This document shows positions 27,435 through 37,260 of a stretch of DNA of 64,000 nt, in pieces. The notes under the pieces are model-generated. The model saw nothing but the letters and a program-made list of their open reading frames with translations. It ran no database searches and was not told where the DNA came from. The stretch's first letter is position 1. The number at the start of each line of letters is the position of its first letter. The DNA is taken from positions 310,001 to 374,000 of the forward strand of contig NZ_QRZF01000006.1 of NCBI RefSeq assembly GCF_003464595.1, written 5' to 3'. The stretch is from Bacteroides intestinalis (lineage in GTDB: Bacteria > Bacteroidota > Bacteroidia > Bacteroidales > Bacteroidaceae). Position numbers and translations under genes: made by a program.

Positions 27435-28922
27435 ATGAGAAACTTGTTATGTGTAGCTGTTGTGTTGATGAGCAGCCTGTTCGCTGGCTGTACCTCCTCT
27501 GTATTTACGCCTACCGCCTCACCTAACCCGTGGGCGGATGATTATTCTTCACTGTCTTCTATGGAGAATTATCAATCGTGGGGAACTTATAATGTACATG
27601 ATCCGTCATGCCGGAAGATGGGTGAGTATTACTATATGTATTCTACAGATGCAATATTCCGTGAAAACCGTAAAGAAGCGAAAGAGAAAGGAGTCCCTTT
27701 GGGGTTTATTCAGATGCGGCGTTCTAAAGATCTGGTGAATTGGGAATTCCTTGGCTGGGCGTTTCCTGAAATTCCGCAGGAAGCGGTAGAGTGGGTGCGT
27801 GCCCATGCTGATGGACATGGAGCGACAAATATATGGGCTCCCTATATTATTCCTTATAACAATAAGTATAGATTGTATTATTGCGTATCGGCTTTCGGGC
27901 GGAAGACATCCTATATCGGATTAGCAGAATCTGATTCGCCTGAAGGTCCTTGGACGTTGGCAGGTTGTGTTGTTAAAACAGACGATACGACAGCCATGAA
28001 TGCCATTGACCCCAGTATCACTGTAGACCCTTCAAATGGGAAGTGGTGGATGCACTACGGTTCGTTCTTTGGTGGTTTGTACTGCGTGGAATTGAATCCT
28101 GAAACCGGACTTCCTTTGGTAGAAGGAGATAGAGGACACTTGGTAGCTCGTCGTGCTAATTACAAGAAGGATAATCTGGAAGCACCTGAGATTATTTATA
28201 ATCCTGAATTAAAAGAATATTTCCTGTTTGTTTCCTATGATCCGCTGATGACGACTTACAATGTGCGTGTCGGACGTTCAGATAAAGCAGAAGGTCCTTT
28301 TATGGATTACTTTGGTAAGGAATTGAAAGATACTACCAATAACTTTCCGATACTAACGGCGCCTTACCGTTTCAAAAATCATCCGGGTTGGGCCGGAACA
28401 GCGCATTGTGCGGTGTTTACTTCAGACGATGGACAGTATTTTATGGCTCATCAAGGTCGTTTGTCTCCACAGAATCAGATGATGGATCTTCATATACGTC
28501 AAGTGTTCTTTACGGAAGAGGGTTGGCCTGTAGTATCTCCTGAACGTTATGCAGGTAGTAAATCTCGAAAGTTCTCCGCTGCAGATTTAGCTGGTGAGTG
28601 GGAGATTATCCGTGTGCAGGAACCTTTGTATGAACGCCAGTTGGAAGCAGGACAAATATTGTGGGGTGAGGGTGAACTGCAAGATGAAGAATGGAACATG
28701 TCTCGTTTGTTACATTTGGAGAAAGATGGAAAACTGGGAGAGAATAAAGGAACCTGGGATTTTACAGATGCAAAGCAATCTCTGCGGTTGGCACTTGATG
28801 GAGAAGATATAAAAGACTTGATCGTATTTGCCGGACATGATTGGGAAAATGAAACGGAAACAGTTCTCTTTACCGGTCTGGATAGCCGGGGACGTTCCGT
28901 CTGGGGGAAAAGGATTAAATAA
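27435..28922 (+). CDS. GH43 arabinanase, lipoprotein
   Basis: A 495-aa GH43 enzyme, probably an arabinanase of the outer membrane. Lipobox FAGC (Cys19). Catalytic acids line up with the family: Asp56 (NVHDPS), Asp192 (AIDPS) and Glu252 (EAPEI). A C-terminal beta domain (about 385-495, ending in SVWGKRIK) resembles that of the other GH43 lipoprotein at 8227. Unlike that enzyme it has no FN3 module. It is the first gene of the plus-strand arm, 27 bp before the GH51 gene. Endo versus exo action cannot be decided from sequence alone. Confidence 0.87.
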   Translation: MRNLLCVAVVLMSSLFAGCTSSVFTPTASPNPWADDYSSLSSMENYQSWGTYNVHDPSCRKMGEYYYMYSTDAIFRENRKEAKEKGVPLGFIQMRRSKDLVNWEFLGWAFPEIPQEAVEWVRAHADGHGATNIWAPYIIPYNNKYRLYYCVSAFGRKTSYIGLAESDSPEGPWTLAGCVVKTDDTTAMNAIDPSITVDPSNGKWWMHYGSFFGGLYCVELNPETGLPLVEGDRGHLVARRANYKKDNLEAPEIIYNPELKEYFLFVSYDPLMTTYNVRVGRSDKAEGPFMDYFGKELKDTTNNFPILTAPYRFKNHPGWAGTAHCAVFTSDDGQYFMAHQGRLSPQNQMMDLHIRQVFFTEEGWPVVSPERYAGSKSRKFSAADLAGEWEIIRVQEPLYERQLEAGQILWGEGELQDEEWNMSRLLHLEKDGKLGENKGTWDFTDAKQSLRLALDGEDIKDLIVFAGHDWENETETVLFTGLDSRGRSVWGKRIK

Positions 28923-28948
28923 TCAATTATAATTTTTATTTTGAAACC

Positions 28949-30931
28949 ATGAAAAGATACACAGGATTATTGGCGGCGCTGGCTCTTACAGCAGGAGTGT
29001 CGCTTCAGGCACAAACCAATGAGTTTGTGATACAAACCAAGAAATTAGGTGCAGAGATTCAGCCTACTATGTATGGACTGTTCTTTGAGGATATCAATTA
29101 TGCTGCTGATGGTGGCTTATATGCTGAACTTGTAAAGAACCGTTCGTTTGAATTCCCACAGAATTTAATGGGATGGAAGACCTTTGGTAATGTTACTTTG
29201 CAGGATGATGGTCCTTTTGAAAGAAACCCTCACTATGTTCGTCTGTCTGATCCGGGACACCCGCATAAGCACACCGGACTTGACAATGAAGGCTTCTTCG
29301 GTATTGGCGTTAAAGCCGGTGAAGAGTATCGCTTTTCTGTATGGGCACGCTTGCCAAAAGGAGGGACGGCAGAAAAAATTCGTGTAGAGCTGGTGGATAC
29401 CAAATCTATGGGCGAACATCATGCTTTTGCCACAGAAACATTGACTATTGATTCGAAAGAATGGAAAAAATACCAAGTTGTTCTGAAGCCAGGCATTACA
29501 GATCCGAAGGCAACGCTTCGTATTTTCCTTGCTTCAAAAGGTACTGTTGATTTGGAGCACGTTTCTCTTTTCCCGGTTGATACCTGGAAAGGACACGAAA
29601 ATGGTTTACGTAAAGATTTGGCACAGGCCTTAGCAGATATCAAACCAGGTGTTTTCCGTTTCCCCGGCGGGTGTATCGTTGAAGGAACTGATTTGGCTAC
29701 ACGTTATGACTGGAAAAAATCAGTAGGTCCTGTAGAGAATCGTCCCCTGAATGAGAATCGTTGGGAATATACTTTCCCGCACCGTTTCTATCCCGATTAT
29801 TTTCAGAGCTATGGATTAGGCTTCTTTGAATTTTTCCAACTTTCAGAAGAAATAGGAGCGGAGCCACTACCTGTATTAAGTTGTGGTCTTGCCTGTCAGT
29901 TTCAGAATTCAGATGCAGAGGCACATGTGGCCGTATGCGATTTGGATAGTTATGTTCAGGATGCTCTCGACCTGATAGAGTTTGCTAATGGAGATGTTAC
30001 AACAAAGTGGGGAAAACTTCGTGCAGATATGGGACACCCTGCACCGTTCAATCTGAAGTTTATTGGTATTGGTAACGAACAATGGGGACCGGAATATCCG
30101 GAACATCTCGAACCGTTTATCAAGGCTATTCGTAAAGCCTATCCGGATATCAAGATTATCGGAAGTTCAGGACCTGATTCTGAAGGAAAGCAGTTTGAAT
30201 ATTTGTGGCCGGAAATGAAGCGTCTGAAAGCGGATCTGGTGGATGAACATTTCTATCGTCCTGAGAACTGGTTCTTGAACCAGGGAACACGTTATGATAA
30301 CTATGACCGTAAAGGGCCGAAAGTATTCGCCGGTGAATATGCTTGTCATGGTAAAGGTAAGAAGTGGAACCATTTCAATGCTGCCTTGCTTGAAGCTGCT
30401 TTTATGACAGGATTGGAACGTAATGCCGATATTGTACACATGGCTACTTATGCTCCTCTGTTTGCTCATGTGGAAGGATGGCAATGGCGTCCGGATATGA
30501 TCTGGTTTGATAATCTGAACTCGGTACGTACTGTAAGTTACTATGTTCAGCAACTCTACGGACACCATAAAGGCACCAACGTACTTCCCCTTACTATGGA
30601 TAAAAAGCCTGTAGCAGGAACTGAGGGACAGAATGGTTTGTTTGCAAGTGCTGTTTATGATAAGGATAAAAAAGAGATTATAGTGAAAGTAGCCAATACT
30701 TCCGATAAAGCTCAGCCCTTATCATTGAAGTTTGAAGGATTGAAGAAGCAAGATGTATTGTCTGGCGGTCGTTGTATGAAGCTTCGTTCTGCTGATCCCA
30801 ATAAAGATAATACGATTGAACAGCCATCTGCTATCCAGCCCCAGGAAAGTCCGGTTTCTATCGACGGACAGGTGCTGAATGTAGAGCTAGAACCCAATAC
30901 ATTTGCTGTCTACATTTTTAAGAAAGGATGA
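28949..30931 (+). CDS. GH51 alpha-L-arabinofuranosidase
   Basis: Releases L-arabinose from arabinan side chains or arabino-oligosaccharides by a retaining mechanism. The 660-aa protein has a cleavable signal peptide (ends SLQAQ), so it is likely periplasmic. An N-terminal carbohydrate-binding-like insert (about 80-210) precedes the catalytic barrel. The acid/base is Glu377 in GIGNEQWG and the nucleophile is Glu463 in FAGEYACHG. The arabinofuranosidase C-terminal domain follows. Its stop overlaps the start of the next gene (ATGA, 30928-30931), implying translational coupling. Confidence 0.93.
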   Translation: MKRYTGLLAALALTAGVSLQAQTNEFVIQTKKLGAEIQPTMYGLFFEDINYAADGGLYAELVKNRSFEFPQNLMGWKTFGNVTLQDDGPFERNPHYVRLSDPGHPHKHTGLDNEGFFGIGVKAGEEYRFSVWARLPKGGTAEKIRVELVDTKSMGEHHAFATETLTIDSKEWKKYQVVLKPGITDPKATLRIFLASKGTVDLEHVSLFPVDTWKGHENGLRKDLAQALADIKPGVFRFPGGCIVEGTDLATRYDWKKSVGPVENRPLNENRWEYTFPHRFYPDYFQSYGLGFFEFFQLSEEIGAEPLPVLSCGLACQFQNSDAEAHVAVCDLDSYVQDALDLIEFANGDVTTKWGKLRADMGHPAPFNLKFIGIGNEQWGPEYPEHLEPFIKAIRKAYPDIKIIGSSGPDSEGKQFEYLWPEMKRLKADLVDEHFYRPENWFLNQGTRYDNYDRKGPKVFAGEYACHGKGKKWNHFNAALLEAAFMTGLERNADIVHMATYAPLFAHVEGWQWRPDMIWFDNLNSVRTVSYYVQQLYGHHKGTNVLPLTMDKKPVAGTEGQNGLFASAVYDKDKKEIIVKVANTSDKAQPLSLKFEGLKKQDVLSGGRCMKLRSADPNKDNTIEQPSAIQPQESPVSIDGQVLNVELEPNTFAVYIFKKG

Positions 30932-31917
30932 AATTGATGAATAAAGTTAGGTTAGATAAGGTTAGATTTTTGGTTGTTTCTTTTGTACTGGTAGCCTCAC
31001 AAGGGCTATCAGCACAAAAAGATACCACTTTTGTAGCGAAAGGAAATCCGATTATCAAATATAAATATACAGCTGATCCGGGTGCGATGGTATATGACGG
31101 CAGAGTGTATATCTATGCCGGACATGATGAATGTCCTCCACCAGCTGAACATTATCTTCTGAATGAGTGGTGTGTTTTTTCTTCAGCTGATATGAAGACA
31201 TGGACTGAACATCCTGTACCTCTGAAAGCCAAAGATTTCTCTTGGGCAAAGGGAGAAGCATGGGCAAGTCAGGTTATCGAACGTGATGGTAAATTCTATT
31301 GGTACGTTACTGTGGAGCATAATGCCATTCCCGGAAAGTCTATCGGTGTGGCTGTTTCCGACTCTCCGTTAGGTCCTTTTGTCGATGCACGTGGCTCTGC
31401 TCTGATTACCAATGATATGACAGTAGAACGCACTAAAATCTACTGGGATGACATTGATCCGACAGTCTTTATTGATGATGACGGACAGGCGTATCTGTAT
31501 TGGGGAAATACTCAGTGCTATTATGCCAAACTGAAAAATAATATGATTGAGTTGGATGGTCCGATTGTTCATGTGGTTCTACCTCGTTTTACGGAGGCTC
31601 CCTGGATACATAAACGTGGTGATTGGTATTATCTCTCTTATGCGTCTGAATTTCCCGAGAAGATTTGCTATGCAATGAGCCGGAGTATCACAGGACCTTG
31701 GGAATATAAAGGTATCCTGAATGAAATAGCTGGTAATTCCAATACCAACCATCAGGCGATTATTGAGTTCAAAGGTGACTGGTACTTTATTTATCACAAT
31801 GGAGGTATTAATCCGACAGGTGGAAGCTATAGACGTTCTGTATGCATAGATCGTTTGTATTACAATGAAGATGGAACCATGAAGCGGATTCAGATGACAA
31901 CAGAAGGAGTGCAATAG
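30928..31917 (+). CDS. GH43 glycosidase, probable arabinofuranosidase
   Basis: A 329-aa GH43 enzyme with a cleavable signal (ends GLSAQ) and no lipobox, so probably periplasmic. Catalytic acids are Asp50 (YTADPGAMV), Asp177 (DDIDPTVF) and Glu223 (TEAPW). It lacks the C-terminal beta domain of the two arabinanases, fitting an exo-acting arabinofuranosidase that trims imported oligosaccharides. It overlaps the GH51 stop by four bases and ends at a strong terminator. Other GH43 activities, such as xylosidase, are possible but unsupported by context. Confidence 0.85.
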   Translation: MKLMNKVRLDKVRFLVVSFVLVASQGLSAQKDTTFVAKGNPIIKYKYTADPGAMVYDGRVYIYAGHDECPPPAEHYLLNEWCVFSSADMKTWTEHPVPLKAKDFSWAKGEAWASQVIERDGKFYWYVTVEHNAIPGKSIGVAVSDSPLGPFVDARGSALITNDMTVERTKIYWDDIDPTVFIDDDGQAYLYWGNTQCYYAKLKNNMIELDGPIVHVVLPRFTEAPWIHKRGDWYYLSYASEFPEKICYAMSRSITGPWEYKGILNEIAGNSNTNHQAIIEFKGDWYFIYHNGGINPTGGSYRRSVCIDRLYYNEDGTMKRIQMTTEGVQ

Positions 31918-31989
31918 GTTTAGATATTAGAATATACTGAAGGTTAGATTAGGTTAGTTGATTAGTTTATTTGAAAAGGCTAAAAAGAT

Positions 31990-32025
31990 AAGGGCGTCTC
32001 CCCGTGATGGGAAGACGCCCTTTTA
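31990..32025. terminator. Bidirectional terminator between the arabinan arm and galK
   Basis: AAGGGCGTCT...AGACGCCCTT form a long GC-rich stem, with the inner CCC/GGG also pairing. The stem is followed by TTTT on the plus strand and preceded by an A-rich run for the minus strand. It lies between two convergent genes. Confidence 0.88.
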
Positions 32026-32044
32026 GGATTGGGTTGTTTTAGTT

Positions 32045-33199
32045 TTAAACTAATCTGCGAGCACCGTCACTGATAACTACATCATAAACTTTAGGGCTTC
32101 TGCCAAACTTCTCTTTGAACTTATCTTTAGCATTCTGGATGAATGTATCATACAACTCATCTTTCACCAAGTTGATAGTACAGCCACCGAAGCCACCGCC
32201 CATAACGCGTGAACCTGTTACACCGCAGTCAAATGCAAGATCATTCAGGAAATCGAGCTCTTCACAGCTTACTTCGTAAAGTTTGCTCATACCATGATGG
32301 GTTTCATACATCTTCTGACCTACAGTTTCGTAATCAGCTCTTTCCAAAGCATCACAAACGTCAAGTACGCGTTGAATTTCTTCAATGACATATTCTGCAC
32401 GCATGAAGTCTTCTTCGCTGATTTCAGCTTTTGACTCTTGCAGCATGTCCATGGTACAATCGCGCAGGAACTCTACATGCGGATGTTTCTTCTGGATAGC
32501 AGCAACAGCAGCTTCGCAACTTTGACGACGCTTATTGTATGCTGAAGAAGCCAATTCATGCTTAACTACAGAGTCTACCAATACCAAACGATAACCTTTC
32601 GGATCGAACGGGAAATATTGATACTCCAGTGAACGACAGTCCAGACGGATAAGGCTGCCTTGTTTGCCAAATACAGAAGCAAACTGGTCCATAATACCGC
32701 AGTTTACACCGCAATAGTTATGTTCAGTTGCCTGACCTACTTTAGCCAGTTCAAACTTGTCTATCTTGTTGTCACCGAACAGATCGTTTAATGCATACGC
32801 ATATGTACTTTCCAAAGCGGCAGATGAAGACATACCTGCACCCAAAGGCACATCACCGGAGAAAGCTGTATCGAAGCCCTTTACATCAACGCCACGCTTA
32901 ATCATCTCACGGCATACACCGAAGATATATCTTGCCCAGCTTGCACGGGGAGCATCTTCTTCTTTCAAACCGAACTCTACATAATCCTTCAAGTCGATGG
33001 AATAAGCTCGTACAATGTCAGTACCATTCGGTTTAATTTCAGCAATCATGCCTTTGTCGATTGCTCCGGGGAATACAAAACCACCGTTATAGTCTGTATG
33101 CTCACCAATGAGGTTGATGCGTCCCGGAGAAGCGTAAACTGCTCCTGTTGTTCCGTCAAAATGCTTGATGAAACGGCTTCTTACGTGTTCTATATCCAT
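32045..33199 (-). CDS. galK: Galactokinase
   Basis: Phosphorylates D-galactose to galactose 1-phosphate in the cytoplasm (Leloir pathway). The 384-aa GHMP kinase shows the galactokinase signature GRINLIGEHTDYNGG near residue 26, the ATP-binding PLGAGMSSSAALE, and the C-terminal GGGFGGCTINLV. It is the last gene of the mutarotase-MFS-galK operon. Its place beside the arabinan locus suits use of galactan side chains found with arabinan in pectin, though no galactanase is encoded here. Confidence 0.96.
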   Translation of the reverse strand: MDIEHVRSRFIKHFDGTTGAVYASPGRINLIGEHTDYNGGFVFPGAIDKGMIAEIKPNGTDIVRAYSIDLKDYVEFGLKEEDAPRASWARYIFGVCREMIKRGVDVKGFDTAFSGDVPLGAGMSSSAALESTYAYALNDLFGDNKIDKFELAKVGQATEHNYCGVNCGIMDQFASVFGKQGSLIRLDCRSLEYQYFPFDPKGYRLVLVDSVVKHELASSAYNKRRQSCEAAVAAIQKKHPHVEFLRDCTMDMLQESKAEISEEDFMRAEYVIEEIQRVLDVCDALERADYETVGQKMYETHHGMSKLYEVSCEELDFLNDLAFDCGVTGSRVMGGGFGGCTINLVKDELYDTFIQNAKDKFKEKFGRSPKVYDVVISDGARRLV

Positions 33200-33253
33200 A
33201 ATCTTTTCAAATTTATAAGTGAATAAATTAATTACCTATACCTTCTTATTGCG

Positions 33254-34597
33254 TTAATCCTCTACTGGGATATCTTTATTTACATTTTTGCAACCTACCA
33301 GGCCGTAGAATAGCAGATAAGCAAGAGCTGCGATAATCAACCAGTAGCTGGCCATATAACCTACAGAGTCAGAGATGCTTTGTTGGATCAAAGGTAATAC
33401 ACCACCACCAACAACCATCATCATGAAGATACCGGATGCTTGTGCTGTATATTTTCCTAATCCTTCTACTGCAAGGTTGAAAATACCACCCCACATTACA
33501 GAAGTACAAAGACCGCAAAGTACAAGGAACAATGCGCTGACGGGTACTTGTGCCATCATAAATCCTTCACCTACAGTGTAACCGGGCATTGAAACTGTTA
33601 CATCTTTCGGAGTGAAGATAGCAATCAATACAAAAACAATAGCGGTAGCAGATACAACGATTAACTGTGTACGGCTGGAAACCTTACCGCTGATAGCGCT
33701 ACTTGCAGTACGTCCTACAAGCATCAGCAACCAGTAGATAGCAGCAATAGCACCACCGATAGCAGCACCGTTCATCATAATTCCGGCACCCTTATCGCTT
33801 GCGTCGGCAAGATAGAAGTTCAATGTACCCGGAATACCGATTTCGATACCTACATAAATGAAAATACCAACTACACCCAGTACAGTGTGACGGAAGCTCC
33901 ATGGGCTGTGAGAGAATTTCTCTTTCTTCGCTCCACTTTTCTGAAGGTGTGGCTCAGGGATAGCTACAAATGAAATGATAATAAATGCGGCTACGAATAC
34001 ACCCATAGCAACAAAAAGAAGAGGAGCAACATCCGACATAGCAGTCTTGGAAGTTACCGTACCGATCAAAGCACCTACGAAAAGCGGAGTCAATGTACCG
34101 GACAAAGAATTAAGGGCTCCACCTGTTTGAATCAACTGGTTACCTTTGTTACCACCACCACCAAGGAGGTTCAACATCGGGTTCACCACTGTGTTAAGCA
34201 TACAAACGCAGAAACCGCAGATGAATGCACCAAGCAGATAAATAACGAAATTTAATTTGATTGCATATTCACCGAATGCGAAAACTTCGGCATTTGCTCC
34301 GAATAAGCTGGAAAGGTATTGCGTGAACAAACCGAGGAAACCTACTGCCATTGCAATCAATGCTGTCTTCTTGTAACCGATCTTAACGAGCATGTTACCG
34401 GCAGGAATTCCCATAAACAGATATGCCAGGAAGTTCATCATATTTCCCATCATACCTAAAGTATTCGAACCCGCATATTCGTTTCTCCAAATCGTACCGA
34501 ACGGTGCGGCAAGATTTGTAACGAAGGAAATCATCGCAAAAATGAAGAACATGGTAATGATAGCGACAAGATTACCGTTCTGTTTTTGTTGTGTCAT
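33254..34597 (-). CDS. Glucose/galactose MFS transporter
   Basis: A 447-aa major facilitator protein with about 12 hydrophobic helices, resembling the FucP/GluP group of sugar-proton symporters. Features include the N-terminal FFIFAMISFVTNLAAPFG, the motif NTVVNPMLNLLGGGGNKGNQLIQTGGALNSLSGTLTP after helix 4, and a C-terminal half with VEGLGKYTAQASGIFMMMVVGGGVLPL. Position between galK and a mutarotase suggests galactose and/or glucose uptake across the inner membrane. Confidence 0.88.
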   Translation of the reverse strand: MTQQKQNGNLVAIITMFFIFAMISFVTNLAAPFGTIWRNEYAGSNTLGMMGNMMNFLAYLFMGIPAGNMLVKIGYKKTALIAMAVGFLGLFTQYLSSLFGANAEVFAFGEYAIKLNFVIYLLGAFICGFCVCMLNTVVNPMLNLLGGGGNKGNQLIQTGGALNSLSGTLTPLFVGALIGTVTSKTAMSDVAPLLFVAMGVFVAAFIIISFVAIPEPHLQKSGAKKEKFSHSPWSFRHTVLGVVGIFIYVGIEIGIPGTLNFYLADASDKGAGIMMNGAAIGGAIAAIYWLLMLVGRTASSAISGKVSSRTQLIVVSATAIVFVLIAIFTPKDVTVSMPGYTVGEGFMMAQVPVSALFLVLCGLCTSVMWGGIFNLAVEGLGKYTAQASGIFMMMVVGGGVLPLIQQSISDSVGYMASYWLIIAALAYLLFYGLVGCKNVNKDIPVED

Positions 34598-34642
34598 GGT
34601 TTTTAATTAATTAAATTAGTTATAAAATTAGGTTAGTTATAT

Positions 34643-35746
34643 TCATTCTTGTACACCGAACTTGTAAATAGTTACTTGTTGGTATTCATCGCCCGGGAGC
34701 AATACGGCCGATGGGAAATGTGGTTTGTTAGGTGTGTCGGGGAAACATTGGGCTTCAAAACAAACTGCACTGCGTGCCGGGAAAGTAGCTCCGTGAGCAC
34801 CGGTAAATCCGCCCAACCAGTTTCCTGTATAAAGTTGTACTCCGTTCTCTGTGGTATATACTTCCATTGTACGTCCGCTTTCCGGTTCCGTATAAGTAGC
34901 GGCAAGGCTTAATTCGCCACTCTCGGTTTTATTCAGTACATAACAATGATCATAGCCTGCGCCATTTATCAATTGCTGGAATTTATCATCAATGCGTTCA
35001 CCGATAGTGTGCGGCGTACGAAAATCCATAGGAGTACCTTCTACTTTCAGGACTTCTCCTGTAGGAATAGATACTTCGTCAATGGGAGTATAAAAATCAG
35101 CGTTGATAGTAATGGTGTGGTTCAGAACCGTAGGGGTGGGATTGGCAATTCCTGCCAGATTAAAGAAGCCGTGATTGGTGAGATTGACAACTGTTGCTTT
35201 GTCGGTAGTGGCCCGGTATTCGATAACCAGTGCATTGGTTTCATCTTCCAGGCGGTAGGTCATTTCTATTTCCAGATTGCCGGGGAAGCCCTCTTCACCA
35301 TCTGCAGATGTATAGTTGAATACAACAGTTGTCGGATCCGGTTGGACTGCATCCCATACTCTGGCGTGGAAACCTGTGGGTCCGCCGTGCAGAGAATTAG
35401 GTCCGTTATTGATCGTCAAATTGTGCTCTTCGCCATACAGAGTGAACTTTCCTTTGGCTATACGGTTACCGTAGCGTCCGATGGTAGTGTTGAGGAAAGG
35501 TTCGGGACTATTGACTACATGATCTATACTGTCATGTCCCAGAACTACATTAGCATACTTCCCGTTCTTGTCGGGGACCATAATGGAAAGGATAGCGCAT
35601 CCGTAGTTAGTTACTGCAACTTCCATTCCCTGAGCATTTTTAAGAATAAATAAATCAGTCTTTTTGTTATTTATATCTTTTTGAAAGTCTTCCTTGTTTA
35701 AACCAGACAAGTTACTTCCTGTTGACACGGTGTTTATCATATCCAT
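34643..35746 (-). CDS. galM: Aldose 1-epimerase (galactose mutarotase), cytoplasmic
   Basis: A 367-aa mutarotase from the ATG at 35746 (MDMINTVSTGS). The longer open frame from 35824 adds 26 unrelated residues upstream and is not favoured. There is no signal peptide, in contrast to the lipoprotein mutarotase at 6800. Motifs are GRYGNRIAKGK, LHGGPTGFHARVWD, the catalytic-His segment NLTNHGFFNLAG and the catalytic-Glu segment VCFEAQCFPDTP. It leads the operon with the MFS transporter and galK, supplying the galactose anomer that galactokinase uses. Confidence 0.93.
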   Translation of the reverse strand: MDMINTVSTGSNLSGLNKEDFQKDINNKKTDLFILKNAQGMEVAVTNYGCAILSIMVPDKNGKYANVVLGHDSIDHVVNSPEPFLNTTIGRYGNRIAKGKFTLYGEEHNLTINNGPNSLHGGPTGFHARVWDAVQPDPTTVVFNYTSADGEEGFPGNLEIEMTYRLEDETNALVIEYRATTDKATVVNLTNHGFFNLAGIANPTPTVLNHTITINADFYTPIDEVSIPTGEVLKVEGTPMDFRTPHTIGERIDDKFQQLINGAGYDHCYVLNKTESGELSLAATYTEPESGRTMEVYTTENGVQLYTGNWLGGFTGAHGATFPARSAVCFEAQCFPDTPNKPHFPSAVLLPGDEYQQVTIYKFGVQE

Positions 35747-35938
35747 GGTATAATTTAAATTTCTTGCAAATAAAAAGAAATTCTTCCGTACTCCCAAGGG
35801 TTTATCTTGAAATGTGAAGAACATTTTAGGAAAGTTTAGCGTTTAACATTTACGAGGCGAATTGATATTTTTGTAAGTTTGTCGCGTTAATCTAAAAAAA
35901 TGTAACATTTTTATTTAAAGCTCTAACAAAAACTACGA
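35747..35938. promoter_or_regulatory. Divergent promoter region, galM and manA
   Basis: On the plus strand TAAGTTTG (35874-35881) fits the TAnnTTTG -7 box and would start manA transcription near 35888. An AT-rich palindrome, AAAAATGT-A-ACATTTTT (35896-35912), follows in the presumed leader. The TGTAACAT core also occurs at 8033-8040. I could not place a convincing -33 element or a clear galM promoter. Confidence 0.45.
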
Positions 35939-36913
35939 ATGTATCCTTTGAAATTTGAGCCTATTCTGAAGCAGACGCTTTGGGGAGGCGACAAGATTAT
36001 TGCTTTTAAGCAATTGAATGAAACGCTATCCGGAGTAGGCGAAAGCTGGGAAATCTCAGCTGTAGAAGACAATGAGTCTGTTGTTGCCAATGGCCCTGAC
36101 AAAGGCCTTACACTCCCGGAGATGGTGGGAAAATACCGTCATGAACTTGTCGGTGAAGTGAATTACTCTCGTTTTGGCACAAAGTTTCCCTTGTTAATAA
36201 AGTTCATAGATGCCAGATTGGATTTGTCTATTCAGGTACATCCGGGAGATGAACTGGCTAGAAAGCGCCATAATTCTTTTGGTAAGAATGAAATGTGGTA
36301 TGTGGTGTCTGCAGATAAGGGGGCAAAGTTGATTTCCGGTTTCTCCGAGCAGATTACTGCGAAAGAATACAAGGAAAGAGTTTATAACGGAACTTTTGCT
36401 GAAGTGCTGCAAACGTGTGATGTGAAACCAGGGGATGTATTCTATGTGCCTGCCGGTCGTGTACATGGTATTGGTGCCGGTGCTTTCGTGGCTGAAATTC
36501 AGCAGACTTCGGATATCACTTATCGTATTTTCGATTACAACCGGAAAGACGCAGAAGGTAAATCTCGTGAGTTACACACTACTCAGGCCATCGAAGCCAT
36601 TAATTTTGCCGATGTACAAGATGATTTCCGTACTGAATACGATCACTTGAAGAACGAACCGGTAGAATTGGTTGCCAGTCCTTACTTCACTACTTCCATC
36701 TATGATATGACGGAGGAAATTACGTGTGACTATTCTGAATTGGATTCATTTGTGATTTTCATTTGTGTAGAAGGTGCATGCCACATCACAGACGACAGCC
36801 AGAATGAAATTACTGTTCGTGCAGGTGAAACGGTGTTACTGCCTGCTGTTGTACAGGAAGTGACAATTGTTCCGGAAGAAGGTGGCGTGAAGTTGCTTGA
36901 AACGTATCTGTAA
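35939..36913 (+). CDS. manA: Mannose-6-phosphate isomerase, class I
   Basis: Interconverts mannose 6-phosphate and fructose 6-phosphate with zinc. The 324-aa protein belongs to the short class I form (cupin fold). Metal-binding residues are expected in DLSIQVHPGDELA and VPAGRVHGIGAGAFVAEIQQTSD. The N-terminus LKQTLWGGDKI is typical of the family. It is transcribed divergently from the galactose operon and ends at its own terminator. A functional link to arabinan use is not evident. Confidence 0.92.
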   Translation: MYPLKFEPILKQTLWGGDKIIAFKQLNETLSGVGESWEISAVEDNESVVANGPDKGLTLPEMVGKYRHELVGEVNYSRFGTKFPLLIKFIDARLDLSIQVHPGDELARKRHNSFGKNEMWYVVSADKGAKLISGFSEQITAKEYKERVYNGTFAEVLQTCDVKPGDVFYVPAGRVHGIGAGAFVAEIQQTSDITYRIFDYNRKDAEGKSRELHTTQAIEAINFADVQDDFRTEYDHLKNEPVELVASPYFTTSIYDMTEEITCDYSELDSFVIFICVEGACHITDDSQNEITVRAGETVLLPAVVQEVTIVPEEGGVKLLETYL

Positions 36914-36928
36914 TCTTAGAATTAAATT

Positions 36929-36972
36929 AAAACAAAAAAACTGCACCTTACAAAGTGCAGTTTTTTTGTTTT
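36929..36972. terminator. Bidirectional terminator after manA
   Basis: A-rich sequence with ACTGCAC (up to 36946) pairs with GTGCAGTTTTTTTGTTTT (36955-36972), giving an 18-bp stem with an A-run and a T-run on opposite sides. It serves both manA and the convergent gene ending at 36982. Confidence 0.9.
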
Positions 36973-36981
36973 AATATCTGT

Positions 36982-37260
36982 TTATCTTTTGGCAGAAAAC
37001 ATCCTTCTGACCTTTCTCATTAGTTTTACTCCTAACATCAATCCGTCGAAAACAGCCATGCCCGTATTAAAGGCACGCATGATGGCATTACCTTTGTCGG
37101 CGGCAGGTGCAAGCGGAGCAAATAATTCTCTTGCCGTATCCGTCATGATTTCTTTCTGTGCATGTATTTTCTTCCGTAATTCTTTTTTCTGTAGTGCAAT
37201 ACTTTCCAGAGTCATGGAAGAAGTATCAGGCATATTATTCATGATGGTATCATTTTTCAT
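36982..37260 (-). CDS. Small hypothetical protein of an envelope operon
   Basis: 92 aa from the ATG at 37260, overlapping the upstream gene by 11 bp. It has a charged helical N-terminal half (LQKKELRKKIHAQKEIM) and a basic C-terminus (KLMRKVRRMFSAKR). There is no signal peptide or known domain. It is the third gene of a compact set with a holin-like membrane protein and a YtxH protein, suggesting a shared role at the inner membrane. Function unknown. Confidence 0.65.
   Translation of the reverse strand: MKNDTIMNNMPDTSSMTLESIALQKKELRKKIHAQKEIMTDTARELFAPLAPAADKGNAIMRAFNTGMAVFDGLMLGVKLMRKVRRMFSAKR

Noticed and set aside
35896..35912. The AAAAATGT-A-ACATTTTT palindrome as a firm operator
   Set aside because: It is very AT-rich and could arise by chance; it is mentioned only within the promoter region.
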